NCBI GenBank assembly: GCA_039621445.1
Contig: CP154956.1
Coordinates: 50,021,302-50,085,301, forward strand
Length of the DNA: 64,000 bases
Direction of reading: 5' to 3'
Source: Euglena gracilis
Lineage: Eukaryota > Euglenida > Euglenophyceae > Euglenales
Numbering within the stretch: the first letter of the stretch is position 1; every line of letters begins with the position of its first letter. This document shows, in pieces, positions 1 through 11,283 of the stretch. The translations under genes and the position numbers were made by a program. The notes under the pieces were generated by a model that ran no database searches, was not told the DNA's origin, and was given only the letters and a program-made list of their open reading frames with translations.

Positions 1-6
1 CTCGTG

Positions 7-17
7 NNNNNNNNNNN
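7..17. other. run of N (assembly gap)
   Basis: Eleven undetermined bases lie six bases from the left edge, so the first gene is cut by the window and by this gap. Confidence 0.99.
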
Positions 18-18
18 G

Positions 19-1047
19 ATGCCTGGGTCCAGACAAGCAGGAGAAGGTAGGAGAAGATGGGCGCCTTCGCTCCATGCCAGTGTTCAGTTTTCGGACCTAT
101 GTAAATGCTGCATCATTTACAAGGCATTGGCTCCCGTTTATGCCATCATTGTACCATCGTCTGTGTCCCAGTTCCCGCAGTTCAATGCGTTGATGAAGCC
201 ACTCGTCACGCACGAAAGGGCCAAAAAAGCAATGGAGGCCAAGGGTGGGTTGACAAACACAGTTTTGTAGGCGGCCGAGTTGCTCACAGTTTTGAAGGCT
301 GCCGAAGGGAACACACCATTTTTGGTCCAAAGGAGTAATGTCCTTTTATTGGGGTACATCACCGGATACCGAGGGGAGGTTCTTCGTCGGTTGGTGGTCG
401 AGGTTCTTCGTCGTTTCAAGCCGTAAATTATGGACGGGCGAAAATCGTACAGCATCGTCGTGGGCACAATGAAAAACTTGCCCGGAGACCTCAATCACGT
501 CGATAACCAACTTTTCTTTTTGCTGGTCACGTCCGGCGATGACCCGCGTACGTTCCCCGTTCAGGCAATCGACAGACAGGTGGCCATGTTGGAAGCGCAC
601 GGTGCTCCTCTGCCAGAAGGTGCACCAAATTTTTGTTTCTGTTCCGTGCGCAGTCTGAACGCCTGGACCCCGCCGCCAACCCCAATTTCGGGTGAATATT
701 TTCGCGGCATCGGAAAGTGGGTGTCCAGGGTTTTAGCCAGACCGGTGACCTTCAAGGACTTGGCCCGAAGAAGTGCCATGTCACGGCTGGTAAACAGTGG
801 GGAACTCTCAATTTCTGAGTGCGCCAAAATTTTCCATGTTACCCTGGCAACAATTTCTGTCTACCACCGCTCAAGACTGGTTGCGCCCATGAAGGCCGCA
901 AAGGTGCTCAGTGGGGTGAAGTTGGAGGGCTCTGTGCGACCAATTGTTGCAGCGCGGACTCTGTCACCCGGGACAATGATGTTGTTTCTGTTCCACCGCG
1001 TCTGGCGGTGGGCAGCCGGCGTACGGCCAGGGGCAAGGAGCGCGTGA
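19..1047 (+). pseudogene. Crypton-like tyrosine recombinase relic
   Basis: One frame (position 1 mod 3) reads as a tyrosine-recombinase catalytic domain interrupted by in-frame stops: TAG at 268-270, TAA at 424-426, TGA at 1045-1047. A box-I arginine sits in GYRGEVLRRL (Arg codon 370-372). It is followed by a lysine in TMKN (about 466), a FPVQAI stretch like the CPVRAL of Cryptons, and a C-terminal helix ending FHVTLATISVYHR with candidate His (835-837) and nucleophile Tyr (862-864). Arg to Tyr is 164 codons, normal for this fold. The box-II HxxR is imperfect. Family enzymes cut and rejoin DNA through a phosphotyrosine. The frame is continuous across the stops, so decay or unrecognised splicing is likely. 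A diverged DIRS-type recombinase is the main alternative. Confidence 0.5.
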
Positions 1048-1137
1048 AGCGTCCTCGGACCCCGACGCCGCCGCCGTCACCAAGTTTGCTGGAATCTCCT
1101 GATTGGTACACCGGTTTCCCTCGAAAACTTTCTCAGT

Positions 1138-1658
1138 CTGCGTCCGTCACCACTGCCGATTGGCGTGGATTCCGAGGAAGAGGCTCTCGACTTGTCCGAG
1201 GTGCTCACCCAACCGTCCGAAAAGGAGTGGCTCACGCCGGAGCAGCGCCGCGCTGCCGAGGCACAGGTTACAGAAATGCTTAAAATTTTGTGTTGATTCT
1301 TACATTTCTCCAGATCGCTAATCCGCGTTTAAAGCGGAAGCTGAAGTTGGAGGACATGGGTGCGGCCGACGACTGCGCCAGCTTTTCCAGGAATGCGGCG
1401 AGGTGGTCGGCGTACCTGAATTGGCAGGCAGACCCGGAGCCGGAAGGCGCCACCGTTATCCAAATTCTGTCTGCTGTCCCTTCCGTTTTCCGACCCGCAC
1501 CTCCATCTTCTATTCCGTTGTGCCCACGGTGTGGTGTGCGTGCTTTTAGTGACACGGATGTGGCTGCAGCCAAAAGTGTTCGTTGTTCTGTTTGTGGCGA
1601 GACGTATCATTTTGTGTGTGCTGAGTTGCTTCGCGCGCCGAAAAAAGCATGGATTTAG
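1138..1658 (+). CDS. PHD-like zinc finger protein, C-terminal exons
   Basis: Two exons (1138-1266 and 1314-1658) join in frame across a 47-nt GT-AG intron. Exon 1 is acidic and charged (GVDSEEEALDLSEVLTQ). Exon 2 ends with Cys pairs arranged C-x2-C ... C-x2-C-x4-H-x2-C (CPRCG, then RCSVCGETYHFVC), as in the first six ligands of a PHD finger; the last Cys pair is missing before the stop at 1656. PHD fingers usually bind histone H3 tails. An upstream exon in another frame (about 954-1105), with a basic stretch and a PPPSP motif, could be joined by a 31-nt GT-AG segment (1106-1136), which I do not trust much. It may be the C-terminal part of the Crypton-like protein upstream or a separate gene; the 5' end is unresolved. 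Confidence 0.45.
1267..1313 (+). other. 47-nt GT-AG intron
   Basis: The donor is CAG|GTTACA and the acceptor TTTCTCCAG|A, with a pyrimidine-rich 3' half. Its length (2 mod 3) moves the frame exactly from exon 1 to the zinc-finger frame, and it removes the in-frame stop at about 1294. Confidence 0.55.
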
Positions 1659-1893
1659 GGTTGCCGTTGAGCTATCCGACCTGCTGTTCCTCTGACCATG
1701 CCGAAAGGCATCGCGAGCATTTCCCTCGCACCGAAATTTAGTTTGCCGCTTCTCAGTTCCCTATGCCACCTCTTGCATTCCTGCCCCCACCCCTGAAGCT
1801 CTCCAGGTTCGCCATTTGTTTCACATCCCCTTCCCTACTGCGTAAATGTTTTTCCTTTTTTTTTATGTAAAACTCCGTCCACGGCTGCCGTCT

Positions 1894-2004
1894 GTGCACC
1901 CGTGAACCGACCACGGGTGCGCACATGTGAAAACGGGTGCCGTAGTGCGCACCCGTGAACGGACACCGTTTCCTCACGTGGGGAAGCCCGTGAACGGTTA
2001 ACGG
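1894..2004. repeat. cluster of CCCGTGAAC direct and inverted repeats
   Basis: CACCCGTGAAC occurs twice and CCCGTGAAC a third time, interleaved with inverted copies (ACGGGTGCGCAC, AACGGGTGC). The block can form alternative hairpins. No gene overlaps it convincingly. Confidence 0.6.
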
Positions 2005-2727
2005 TTTTAATGCGCAATCAGGACTCACAAGGGCACAATCCAAAGTGTTTTCAGAACTGTCAAAAGGTGGCCACAGTGCATTTGCGTCAAGCTAGCAGTG
2101 CATTTTCTGTTTCATTTGAGGATGAACAAAATGTAAATTTGTTCCGTGGTTCTGTCTGTTCAGTACCTTATTTAACATGTTGCATCCTAAAAAGGCACCC
2201 TGGCACACCCACAGAAGTTGCCCATGCTGTGCCTAGCCTCCAAAGATAAATTGGCAAATTGCCTCCAGAATAATTTGTCTCATGGAATGCAAAATGGAAA
2301 GACAAGAATTGTATTTCTGTCCTATTCTTCCGAGGACACACAAAGGAGATCAGAAGCGCTTAGGTCACAAAATGATATACCGGTCACATAGGGGGCAACG
2401 TCTCAACCTCGGAGCCATATCGTCAGCCTACTCTGGCGAGGCGGCACTAATTGGCACCACTTAATCCAATGCAAAAAAAAATTACTTAATAAAACATCAC
2501 GGGCATCCAAAGCATGACCTCACAAGGCCTTTGTGCTTCGCCTTCCGTGGTCAGTTTTCCTCAAGGGAGAGAGGGGGCACGGGATTGGTGTGCTTTTCCC
2601 AAGATCAGTTGGCTGTGGCGCAGCGTAGCGCTGACACACCAAAACGTTCATCGCAGGCTACTCAGCCCAAGCAACACAAAACAGGACGATGAGCTCCACA
2701 CTGCGAGATGGTGTGGTCCTGATTTTC
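2005..2727. other. no recognisable gene
   Basis: Only short uninformative frames are visible. The sequence carries no repeat shared with the rest of the window that I could see. Confidence 0.5.
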
Positions 2728-2790
2728 TTCCGGCTGTTCTGCTATTTGTGTGTTGTGCGTGCGCGGGGGAGCTTCCTACTGCATTTTGTT
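2728..2790 (+). repeat. DIRS-like element 5'-end copy (inverted relative to relic C)
   Basis: This resembles 56150-56220 and the inverse of 60535-60612 (shared blocks such as CCGGCTGTT, ATTTGTGT, GCTTCCTACTGC). In the intact element A an inverted copy of the 5' end lies next to the recombinase end. Here the same plus-oriented block lies beside the minus-strand relic at 3330-3810, which suggests the same architecture. Confidence 0.4.
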
Positions 2791-3061
2791 GCCCTAGTTG
2801 GCTGGTCCCTAATTCTGCTCTTCAACGTCAACGAGAAACGCCGAACTGGTTAAAAGTTCAAGCTGCAGCGAGAGTTTCTCGTATTTTCACAAAAAATATT
2901 TGAAAGCTATCATGCTGCACGGGCGAACCTCAGGAAATTTAAAGGAGGACAGCCAAGGCTGGGGAATGTGGAGGAACAGCAGGAGCTGAAGAACGTGACA
3001 GGGCAGGAGCTGAGCGTCAGGATGTGGCCGGCGCCATCCACATCTACCCAGGATTTTTTTT

Positions 3062-3205
3062 TCAGTCTTAACAATTAAACCCCCACCAAAATAACGCCCC
3101 CCAAATAACACCCCCCCCAATAACACCCCCCCCCTCGGGGGCCTATTTCGAGCCCCCAAATAACGCCCCTCCCCTGCTTTCCTTTTATTTCCGTGTAAAA
3201 ACAAC
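3062..3205. repeat. C-tract repeat related to the MITE at 50160-50577
   Basis: Tandem 15-18-nt units of the form CCCCCC-AAATAAC/AATAAC end in a CTCGGGGGCC block. The composition and unit order resemble the ends of the C/G-rich MITE farther right. No clean target duplication or terminal inverted repeat remains. Confidence 0.4.
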
Positions 3206-3329
3206 AACGCACAGATGAGGGGGCGTCAGCTGGGCGGAATGAACTCCCCCAGCCAGTTTTGGATCAATCCCTGCTAAGTCCGAACTTGATTAAAAGGGCA
3301 CTGTCTAATTATCTGGTTAACAGGGGCTA

Positions 3330-3810
3330 TCACACACTCCCAACGCAGTGTGGAAGCACCATCAGGCAAGTCAACTGAGGGATGTTCTTCAATTTCACCA
3401 ACCATGGTAAAAGTAGTGTCAATAAGAAGTTCGGTACATTTCCTGAAACATCTTTCGTGTAAACTCTAGATTTCACAGCAACTGCCTGGTTATGAGGCCA
3501 TCTGGTAACAAATTTGTCAGTTGAGCACTCCCTGGGCTGGAAAATGTGGGCACCTGGGGGCAAAATAATTTTGTGTAGAATATATGTGCCATGTGACAAA
3601 ACACATAGTTTTTATGGTTTAGTCTCCTCTTTCCCTTGTTCACCTTTAAAAGCTATCCGATATCATGACTTATGGCCTCAACTAGTTTGGAGGGATGTTT
3701 ACTTTTTTTTGCACAAAAAAAGTAAAAATGGTCTGAAAATTGTGTTGAAGGGGCATTTTCATCCCCCTACCTTTAAAAAGCTGTATGCAACTTGATTGTC
3801 CACTTTTCTT
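3330..3810 (-). pseudogene. DIRS-like RNase H / methyltransferase-like relic (C)
   Basis: Reading on the minus strand, KVDNQVAYSFLKVGG (about 3810-3765) matches the RNase H block NVDNQVALSYLAKWGGG of element A. Farther on, DKFVTRWPHNQA and LLPWLVKLKN match ARWPHNQAFLVDAL and FPWLIRVRLN in element A. The catalytic NPPW is not preserved and several stops are present, so this is an old, truncated copy. Divergence from element A is large, so it belongs to the same superfamily rather than the same family. Confidence 0.6.
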
Positions 3811-4526
3811 AGGAATTCTCCCCTCTATTTTTTTGACAAAACATTTGCGGCTTCCACAGCATATTTAAAATCCTTTATTTTGATGTGAAGGGCCATGTAG
3901 AAACGCCTAAAATCCTTTACTTTTTTGCCTGTGGTGAGGTCAAGTGCTCCTCACCACTTTGTGGTTTAATCTGTGTGTAATTCTCTCGCTTCACATTGAA
4001 TTTAAAGAGTTTGTGTCTTCCATTCATTTTAAAAAAATATTCTTTTCTCCAATACTTGTTCCTTGACGTCTGGTTGGATGGGAAATTTTTTACCAACCTT
4101 TTGTCTTCTTGTTCTGTCATTGGACTCAGTTTGTCCGTGCTGCAGAGTGGAGCGATGCCACTTCTGTAAACCACGTTTCACAATTACACTATTTCGGGCA
4201 GGTCTTTCCGAGTTGATATACTCCATGACCGGAGGGTGCCGTCCAAAAATTTTTTGTCCGGTTAGTGTGGTAAGACCAACCCTGGAAAGGTATTGTTGTA
4301 AAGCAAACACCACTAAAGAACTGACAATCAGTTATTATGCGAGTCCTCCAGCGAAAGGCGAAGCACGTTGACAATATATTTTACCGCCCCGGTTCTGCAA
4401 TGGCCTTTCGGCTGTATAAAATGGAAAATTGCTAACGTGGGATGTGGTTTGAACGCTGCAAAGTCCTCATGCCATCGGCGGCTCCTGCCTACTGATGACG
4501 TGGCCTTGTTCAGGTCCTCGACACAC
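3811..4526. other. no clear gene; possible upstream part of relic C
   Basis: A weak minus-strand similarity to the region just before the RNase H block of element A (a W-R-K-E then N-V-K-R pattern near 4010-3960) suggests the relic continues rightwards. Nothing else is recognisable. Confidence 0.3.
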
Positions 4527-4530
4527 CAGT

Positions 4531-5132
4531 TGTCGGCTGCAACTGGCGACGGCAGCCAAAACTTTTCCCCAAAAATACCAAAAACCCCCGGTAGGATCCA
4601 CCAAAGCAAGTTAACCGCCACGCGAGCTGAATTGGAACCCCAGCAAATTACAGAAAGAAAGTCATTTGAGAATCGAAGAAGCACAAACGTCCTTTGAGAT
4701 TTGAAGAAATTGAAAGTCAATTGAATTGTCGAAGGGAAACCAAGGCATTGCTTTCCAACGTTGTTTCCCACCCCAAACAGCAGGATTCCTGAACACAAAT
4801 GTACCTCGCCAACCCTCTCAGCCAGGTTTGTTTTGTGCTGTGATTTGCTGACCTAAGTAGGTGGGTTGTTTTTTTTGCCATTGTTGAATTTCATCCTGAA
4901 AGTTCAAAGTTGGAAAATGGGAAAAACCAACAGTGGAGAGAAAAAAATATCCTACGTGTGGCAACTGGGGACCCCTGGTCGGGGGGGCACACCTCACCCC
5001 CTTTACCGCCGGTTGATATGTTCGGAAACGGGGCTAAACTTGCCGAAGGCCCTGACCTGAGCCCACCAGGGCCGAAAAACGGTGGATGCAGCCCCGGCAG
5101 CCTCCCAGGGCGAGGGTACCTACCCCCCAACA
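4531..5132 (+). repeat. 5' LTR of element 1
   Basis: It is bounded by TG...CA. It is homologous to 9145-9739 and to both LTRs of element 2, sharing the G-rich block around TCGGGGGGGCACACC and the GAGCCCACCAGGGCC block near the 3' end. Confidence 0.85.
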
Positions 5133-5144
5133 TGGTAGCTGAGG
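5133..5144 (+). promoter_or_regulatory. primer binding site of element 1
   Basis: TGGTAGCTGAGG lies directly after the LTR. It differs by one base from TGGTAGCAGAGG, the complement of the 3' end of animal-type initiator tRNA-Met. Confidence 0.6.
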
Positions 5145-5181
5145 TTGCTTCACTGACTCTGTCAGTGAAGACTTTTTACTT

Positions 5182-5756
5182 TTGGTTGATGAAAAATCAG
5201 AACCCCCCAACATGGTTAGCAGAATCTGTTCCAGTTTTGAAGGCGGTTCTTCAACTCTGAATGGTGAAACGGAAAAATATAACCATCCTCTTATTTTTGA
5301 GGATTCTGACAGTGAAAATTTTAAAGAAGGATTCAACCAGCGTGAGCCCAGTCATCTTGAGGGACTTCCTCTCACTGCTTGGCGTCGGAGGATTGAATTA
5401 CGAGTTGCACAAATTGACGAAATTGGCCGAGGTTGGTGTTTTGACCTTGACACCCGTTTTGAGAAATATTTCGTGTCCCTGTTTGAGAGAGACAAGGTTC
5501 TGACGAAACAGCTGGTTGACGTGCAATGCTTATGAAGTGTGGCAAAGAACAAATAGGACGATTGGCGGAACAAATAAAAATGTTGGAACTGCAAATCGGT
5601 GAAAAGCTGCAGCTCAGTGAAACGAAGTTGCCAAGCCCAGAAATTTTTTTGTCTGTGAATATAAAATCTGGACATGTCACGAATTTGCAAACATCATCAG
5701 TGTCTTCTGAAAAATCTTCCTCGGATTTTGCTGCAGAGCCAAGAAAATTCAGTTAG
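5182..5756 (+). pseudogene. gag-like coiled-coil protein of element 1
   Basis: Two overlapping frames (5182-5535 and 5526-5756) together match the frame at 49346-50096 in element 2. An acidic N-terminal part with EDSDSENFKEG leads into heptad-rich segments (EQIGRLAEQIKMLELQIGEK) and an SSVSSEKSSSDFAAEPRKF tail. No CCHC knuckle is visible. The frame breaks at about 5530. By position after the PBS, it should be the particle (Gag) protein. Assignment rests on position and coiled-coil character, not on a recognised domain. Confidence 0.5.
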
Positions 5757-8700
5757 ATGAAAAAATTCTTGAGGCCTGCCAAAAACAGTTGGAATGACTT
5801 TCAATTTTTGAGACCAAGTTGGTTCCAGGATTGGTGGGGTTGGGACTGGCATTTAAATCCCTGGAACAGCTGGGGGTGGTTTCCACCGTATCAGTGGTGG
5901 TGGTTATTTTTTCTTTCAGCACAGGTCTGACCACTGACTGGCACAGCACAGCACTTTACAGTGTAGAGCATGTTTCTGTGAGTTCTTTTGTGATTGTTTT
6001 TTGATACGTTTTTCACGGTGGTCTGGCGTTTGAGGCAGACGTGCAATCAGCCTGGAGACATATCTGTATTTTTAGTTCACAGAGTTTTCCGCATGAAAAT
6101 TAGCCAAGTCAAACATTTTTTGAATCTGGTTTGTGGGGTGCACGTTTTTCCCCAGTTGCTTTCCACTCAAATGGACACTAGGAGCTACGATGCTTGGGAT
6201 TTTTCTCCTAGTGTTCAGGTAGCCTGATCAATGATTTTCAGTTTAGATTTTTCAGTTTTCGGTTGTCCCAAATGTCATTTGAGGTGGGGCACGGTGTTGA
6301 CATGTGTCACCATCCCAGACGGGGACAGATCAGTCATCTCAGGTAGGATTTTCGTTTGTGTTTTTGCTGGTCCCTTTTGTCACGGGACAGTTTTTCCAGT
6401 GAGAAACTTTACCCCCGGACAAGGACACGTCTTGGAGAATCGGCACAGATTTTGGAAGTTTTCAGTCCAGTTTTATTGTGGTTTTGGAGTGTGGCAGCCC
6501 AGAAGTCCTGTGGCAGGTTTTATCTGTTGTTTTTTTGCCAAATCCTGAGTTAGGGTAGAGACCTCTAATGGACCACTCGTAACCAAAACGTTTTTAGGAA
6601 AGCGCGCAAAGAGGGGTTCCAAGGGTGGGGCTAGACCCAGGAACCCCTGTGGCCACCCATCTAAGGGCTCAGGAAACAAAGTTTTTTTAGGTTCAGTGGG
6701 AACCAAGGTGGATTAACCGCAGAAGGAAAAGACACCCCCTGAGGAAAGTTCATTTTTGGGCGGCTTGTTTGAGCAGTTTTCGTGTGACCCATTTGATGGA
6801 TCAAAGATCAGATTTTTAAGTGCCGTTTCGGTTCGGAGTTCAGTGGCATTTTCAGGTTCGGTTCAGTCAGGAAATTCAGAAATCTGCCTTCCATATGCCA
6901 GTGGTCAATTTTGTGCGTGTGCGTTCCTTTGTCTTGCAGGTTTTGCGATCAAGCAAGAAATAAAGCACCAAAAAACAATCAACAAGAGAGTTTGAGAATT
7001 TCAAGTTCGATGACCTGTTCAAGTTTGTTGACTGAGACTGAAGCAATGATGATTGCAGTGAATTACATTGAGATCTGAAGCAGACATCATCGACACAAAC
7101 AAGTGTGGAGATATCATTATCACTGTGAATTATGCTCTGTATTTTGAGCGCTGGCAGTGGAAGTTTAAGCTGACCCTGGGGCTTCAGCCTGAAGCATGGC
7201 CAGGACCCAGAATCATCAACGGTTGGCTGGTCTACACAGTGCCAGAAACACAGATTTCAGGTTCGAGTTGTTAAAAGCTGTGGTTTGGATTCAATTTCTT
7301 TGAGTTCGGAGGTTAGAGCCATTTTTTCTCCCCTCCTCGTGCAGCTGGGGGGGGGGGCTGTGTTGAGCCCTGTTTTTTGTTGGTGTGATGGATCAAAATC
7401 AGTTTTGGCTTTACGGTTGGAATTTTTGACTCAGAATTGGATACCCTGTGAGACGTTTGGGTGGGGACAGAATTGTATCAATTTGTGACCGTGACTTTTT
7501 TGAGTCATACGCAAGACGTGACAGGGTTTGATGAGAGATCCATTCTTCCCATTGTTTTTGTCAAATGCGGATTTCAGTTTTGCAGACAGAAATTTTTAAC
7601 CCGTGGCCCTCCCCACACTCGTTGTTGGTGGGGGGCGGAGCGTTGTCAAGGCCCGTCCTTTGAAATGTGGTGAGATTTCAGTCGGTTGGACATTTTTGCC
7701 CAGGTTTGTGAATTTCTGGTTTTGGAGCCCCCTGCCCTTGCTTGGGGGGGTGTAGCAAAAAAACTCTTTGGCTGAAAAAAATTGGATTTGAATTTCTGGG
7801 ATTTTTTGAGTTTGCCAGGTCCTTTGAACCCCATTGCCCCGTGTGACTGGGGGGGGGGGGAACTCAATTTTTTTTGGCAAGCCGGATTTCTCGGTTTTAC
7901 AGCGCCAGTGAATCGGTTGGGCTGGATTGGCCTGGCCCTCATATAACCGGTATGCTGCTGGACGTTGCTTCTGTTGCGTTGGTTGTTCTCGGTTGTACTT
8001 TGTTTGTTCGATGTGGCAGGTTGTAATCCTGGACTTGATCTTGCTGAGAGCTTTTGTAGGCCCTGGATTCCTGGACGTGTGGGTTGGACTCAGATTTTTG
8101 ATTTTTCCTTGATAATTTTTGTTTCTGGAGGATTTTTATCCAAAGAGTTGGAAAAAACCTGGTATTTGGATACTTTTTTTTCTGGAGGACGAAAAACGGG
8201 TTGGGATTTTAGAACTCAGTTTTTTTATTCCGTTTGGATTATGCTACTCGTCAAAGACATTTTTTTCATGGAACACAGCTTGGAGGCATCCGAACTCGGG
8301 GGGGGGACCCTCGACTGGAGATGACCCCTCCTCCGTCCATAGGCCCTGGTGTGGACCGACGGGAAAAAAAACCAGCCACGTGGGCACTAAAGCCCTGTGA
8401 TATAGTGGATGCGGGCCAATGTGAAGCCCCCTGATCTTTTTTCGTTCAAAAAAAACCAGCCCAGTTATTGTCGGTTGGAATGCAAGACAAGGAAGTGAGC
8501 GTGCATGCACACAAAACACACAACCGCACACGCACACGCACACGAACCCGCACACCCACTGTACACTATTCCCGCCTTATAACCATCTTACCCTCTCACC
8601 TCTTCATTTTCGCCAACCGTTTGCTCTTTTTCTTACCCAACTGTCCCGAATTGGAAAGGAATGCCTAGGTTTCTGTTTTTCTTTTCCCCACACAATTCGC

Positions 8701-9131
8701 TTTCTGAGGCACTGTTGGCCAAAGTCCCTTTTTTTTATAGAAAATCGAAATCGAATTAAGTCCAACATAGTGAAAGCTGTCAAAAAGAAAAAAGAAAGGA
8801 TTTTCACCAAGGGGGCAGCGTGGGACTTAGGCCCTGGTGTAGAGTGCCCAGATATTGTTCTCAAAACTCCGTTCCCCGTGCTGTCGGAGGAAAGGGGTGG
8901 GGTCTGGGTCCCCCGTAGACCTGATTTTTGAGAGTCCCCCAAGGTGCCCGATATTATGGCTGGGGGGGGGGGTTGGACTCGTAACATTTATTTTCGAAGG
9001 GAAAAAAAAAGGAGCCAGGACTCGTTTCAAAAAAAAACACAAAATTTTCGCCCCCCAAAAAAACATGGAACAAATTATCTCTCCCCGTATTGTTCGGGGG
9101 GGGGGGCAGAAAAACGGGTCCGACTAACTTC
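5757..9131 (+). other. non-coding interior of element 1
   Basis: This is colinear with 50580-53929 of element 2 (shared blocks around 6360-6700, 8280-8440 and 8500-8560) but has no sustained reading frame. It contains GC-run interruptions and a short CACACA/CGCACA tract at about 8505-8560. It looks like the filler of a large non-autonomous (LARD-like) element. Confidence 0.7.
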
Positions 9132-9144
9132 GCAAGGGAGGGGA
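9132..9144 (+). promoter_or_regulatory. polypurine tract of element 1
   Basis: GCAAGGGAGGGGA abuts the 3' LTR and is preceded by TTC. The chromovirus (25976-25988) and element 2 (53930-53942) have nearly the same tract in the same position. Confidence 0.7.
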
Positions 9145-9739
9145 TCTCGGCTGCCCCTGGCGTGGGCAGCCAACATATTCCCCCAAAAACACACGAAACC
9201 CTGGTAGGATCCACCAAAGCAAGTCAACCGCCACGCGAGCTGAATTGGAACCCCAGCAAATTCCAGAAAGAAAGTTATTTGAGAATCAAAGAGGCATAAA
9301 AGTCCTTTGATATTTGAAAGAATTAAAGGTCAACTGAACTATCCAAAGAAGCCAAGGCATTGCTTTCCAAGGTTATTTCCCACCCCAAACAGCAGGATTC
9401 TGAACACAAAGGTACCTCGCCAACCCTCTCAGCCAGGTTCGTTTGTGCTGTGATTTGCTGACCTGAGTTGGTGGGTTGGTTTTGCCATTGTTGAATTTCA
9501 TCCTCAAAGTTCAAAGTTGGAAAATGGGGGAAAATTAACAGTGGAGGGGAAAAAAGATCCTACGCGGGGCAACTGGGGACCCCGAGTCGGGGGGGCACAC
9601 CTCACCTCCTTTACGCCGGTTGGCATGTTCGAAAACGGGGCCCAACTTGGCAAAGGCCCTGGCGTGAGCCCACCAGGGCCGGAAAACGGTGGTTGCAGCC
9701 CAGGCAGCCCCCCCGGGCGAGGGTCCCTACCCCCCAACA
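9145..9739 (+). repeat. 3' LTR of element 1
   Basis: It starts TC instead of TG (point change) and ends CCCAACA. The following CAGT is the target duplication. Confidence 0.85.
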
Positions 9740-9743
9740 CAGT

Positions 9744-10694
9744 GTTTGAGGCGCTCAGGTTCTTCAACACGAGAATCTGGACCATGCTGCTGGAAATCCA
9801 GCTGCGGGATGTTTGAAGAAAAAGCACAATGGCATATGTCACCTTTTTTGCGGATGCCCTAGTTTCACCTGTCCTTTCCTTTTGTCGCCCTGCGGCTTCC
9901 TTCTGAAGAAAGCCATAGGTCAGAGTTAATTTGTCGCATTACGCTGGCTAAAAAGCTCTTCAACAGCGGAATCGCTGCTGTCGACATCGAGAACATACGG
10001 TTTGTATGGGTTGAAGATACCGAGATCCATGTTCTCTGAAAGCAAGACCTTTATTCTCTTCCCGTATTAACACATTTGGTCATCCAAAATGACGTTTTAG
10101 TTATTGGGGTCTTATTTTTGTGTTTCCTGGCTTACGATACTGTGATTTTTGTGAAATCCCTCACGTAAATGGCGTAAAGGTATTTTGAAAATGTCAGAGG
10201 CTTGGGCTGTTGTTTTTGGTGTGTTTGCTTGTTTTTTGAAAAGACATGGCATCCTGTGAGATTTGGTTCAACCCCTTGCTGAAATATTTGTAGAATTCTG
10301 TGGGGGACATACTGTTTCCAGCACTGGATGCATTTCATTGGCCTCATGAATGGGCTAGTTTTTTAAGGGGTCCGGGGGGCTGTAACAGCTTGGTTTGCTT
10401 TCATGGCTGGGGCGGGGAGGGGCAAGTTGCCTTCATGCATTTACACCCCCTGTTTTGAATTCATAATCACACGTTGCAAATAATTGGGTGTGTAATGTTC
10501 TTTTTCCTTTGCCTTGGGGTCCCTGACAGCTTGGGCTTCTCCACGGTCCACTTTTTGTGCGCGGTCCGATGGTTCCTTCCCCAACGGTGGGTCCCAAGGG
10601 ACCCAAAGGGGCCACGAAAGGCGGCGAGGTGGCTCCCAGGCAGACCAAGGGACTTTCGAGGTCCCCTTGGACCCAAAGAGGACCCTGTGAGCGC
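9744..10694. other. no recognisable gene
   Basis: Only short frames are present. The 10560-10690 block is rich in GGACC/GGTCC words on both strands and can fold on itself. Confidence 0.4.
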
Positions 10695-10978
10695 GGGCCA
10701 TGTTTGAGATTTATTTTTGTCATAGATGCTAGAAGAATTTAGGAATTGCCTCACAGACATTTTTGGGGCATTATTTTTTTTCACAGGCAAGCTGGCAAAC
10801 AGTGTACAAGTTTGCGTGGGACTCTGAACTGGATTCAAGTATCAAGTCTTGTCTTCTGTGGCGCTGTGTGGGGTAGTTTGGGCAGAATACCCCTGAAGAC
10901 TAAAAAGTTGGTTTTGGCCAGAACTTTTGTGTGGTGAAATTATCTGGACAAACTGGACCATCCACCAACTAGCACAAA
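10695..10978. repeat. 280-bp direct repeat, left copy
   Basis: It matches 12504-12783 over its whole length with scattered substitutions. Both copies keep a minus-strand reading with the core SVRQFL flanked by similar residues, so the repeat may derive from a coding sequence or be a pair of short terminal repeats. Confidence 0.75.
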
Positions 10979-11283
10979 CTTGTATGAGATTTGCAGTGCA
11001 GAAAAGCGCCGTACAAACGTACCTGTGGAGCCGGGAGACACTCAGAAGTGAAACGGCATGGAAGTGTCGGGCCAGCTCAGCAGCAGAAGGGGGACAACTC
11101 AGAGGAAGTCTCTACTTGGCACAGAGTGAGATGCTGTGTTGGGCCACAATGATCAACACTCCAGATCAAGCTATCAGCGGGTGATCCTGGAGTTGGTGCT
11201 GCTCTGGGTCTTGGTTGTAGCCTGGGCTGAAGGACAGACGGATGTCAACCACAGCCCGCCATCATCATCAATAATCTATCTCA

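Larger units (their letters stand above)
4531..9739 (+). mobile_element. non-autonomous LTR retrotransposon, element 1
   Basis: This 5.2-kb element has a 602-bp 5' LTR and a 595-bp 3' LTR that start TGTCGGCTGC (TCTCGGCTGC in the 3' copy) and end CCCAACA. It is flanked by the 4-bp target duplication CAGT (4527-4530 and 9740-9743). An initiator-Met-like PBS follows the 5' LTR and a purine tract precedes the 3' LTR. The interior holds only a gag-like coiled-coil frame; no protease, RT or integrase was found. Element 2 (48739-54532) is a sister copy with colinear interior. Confidence 0.85.
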
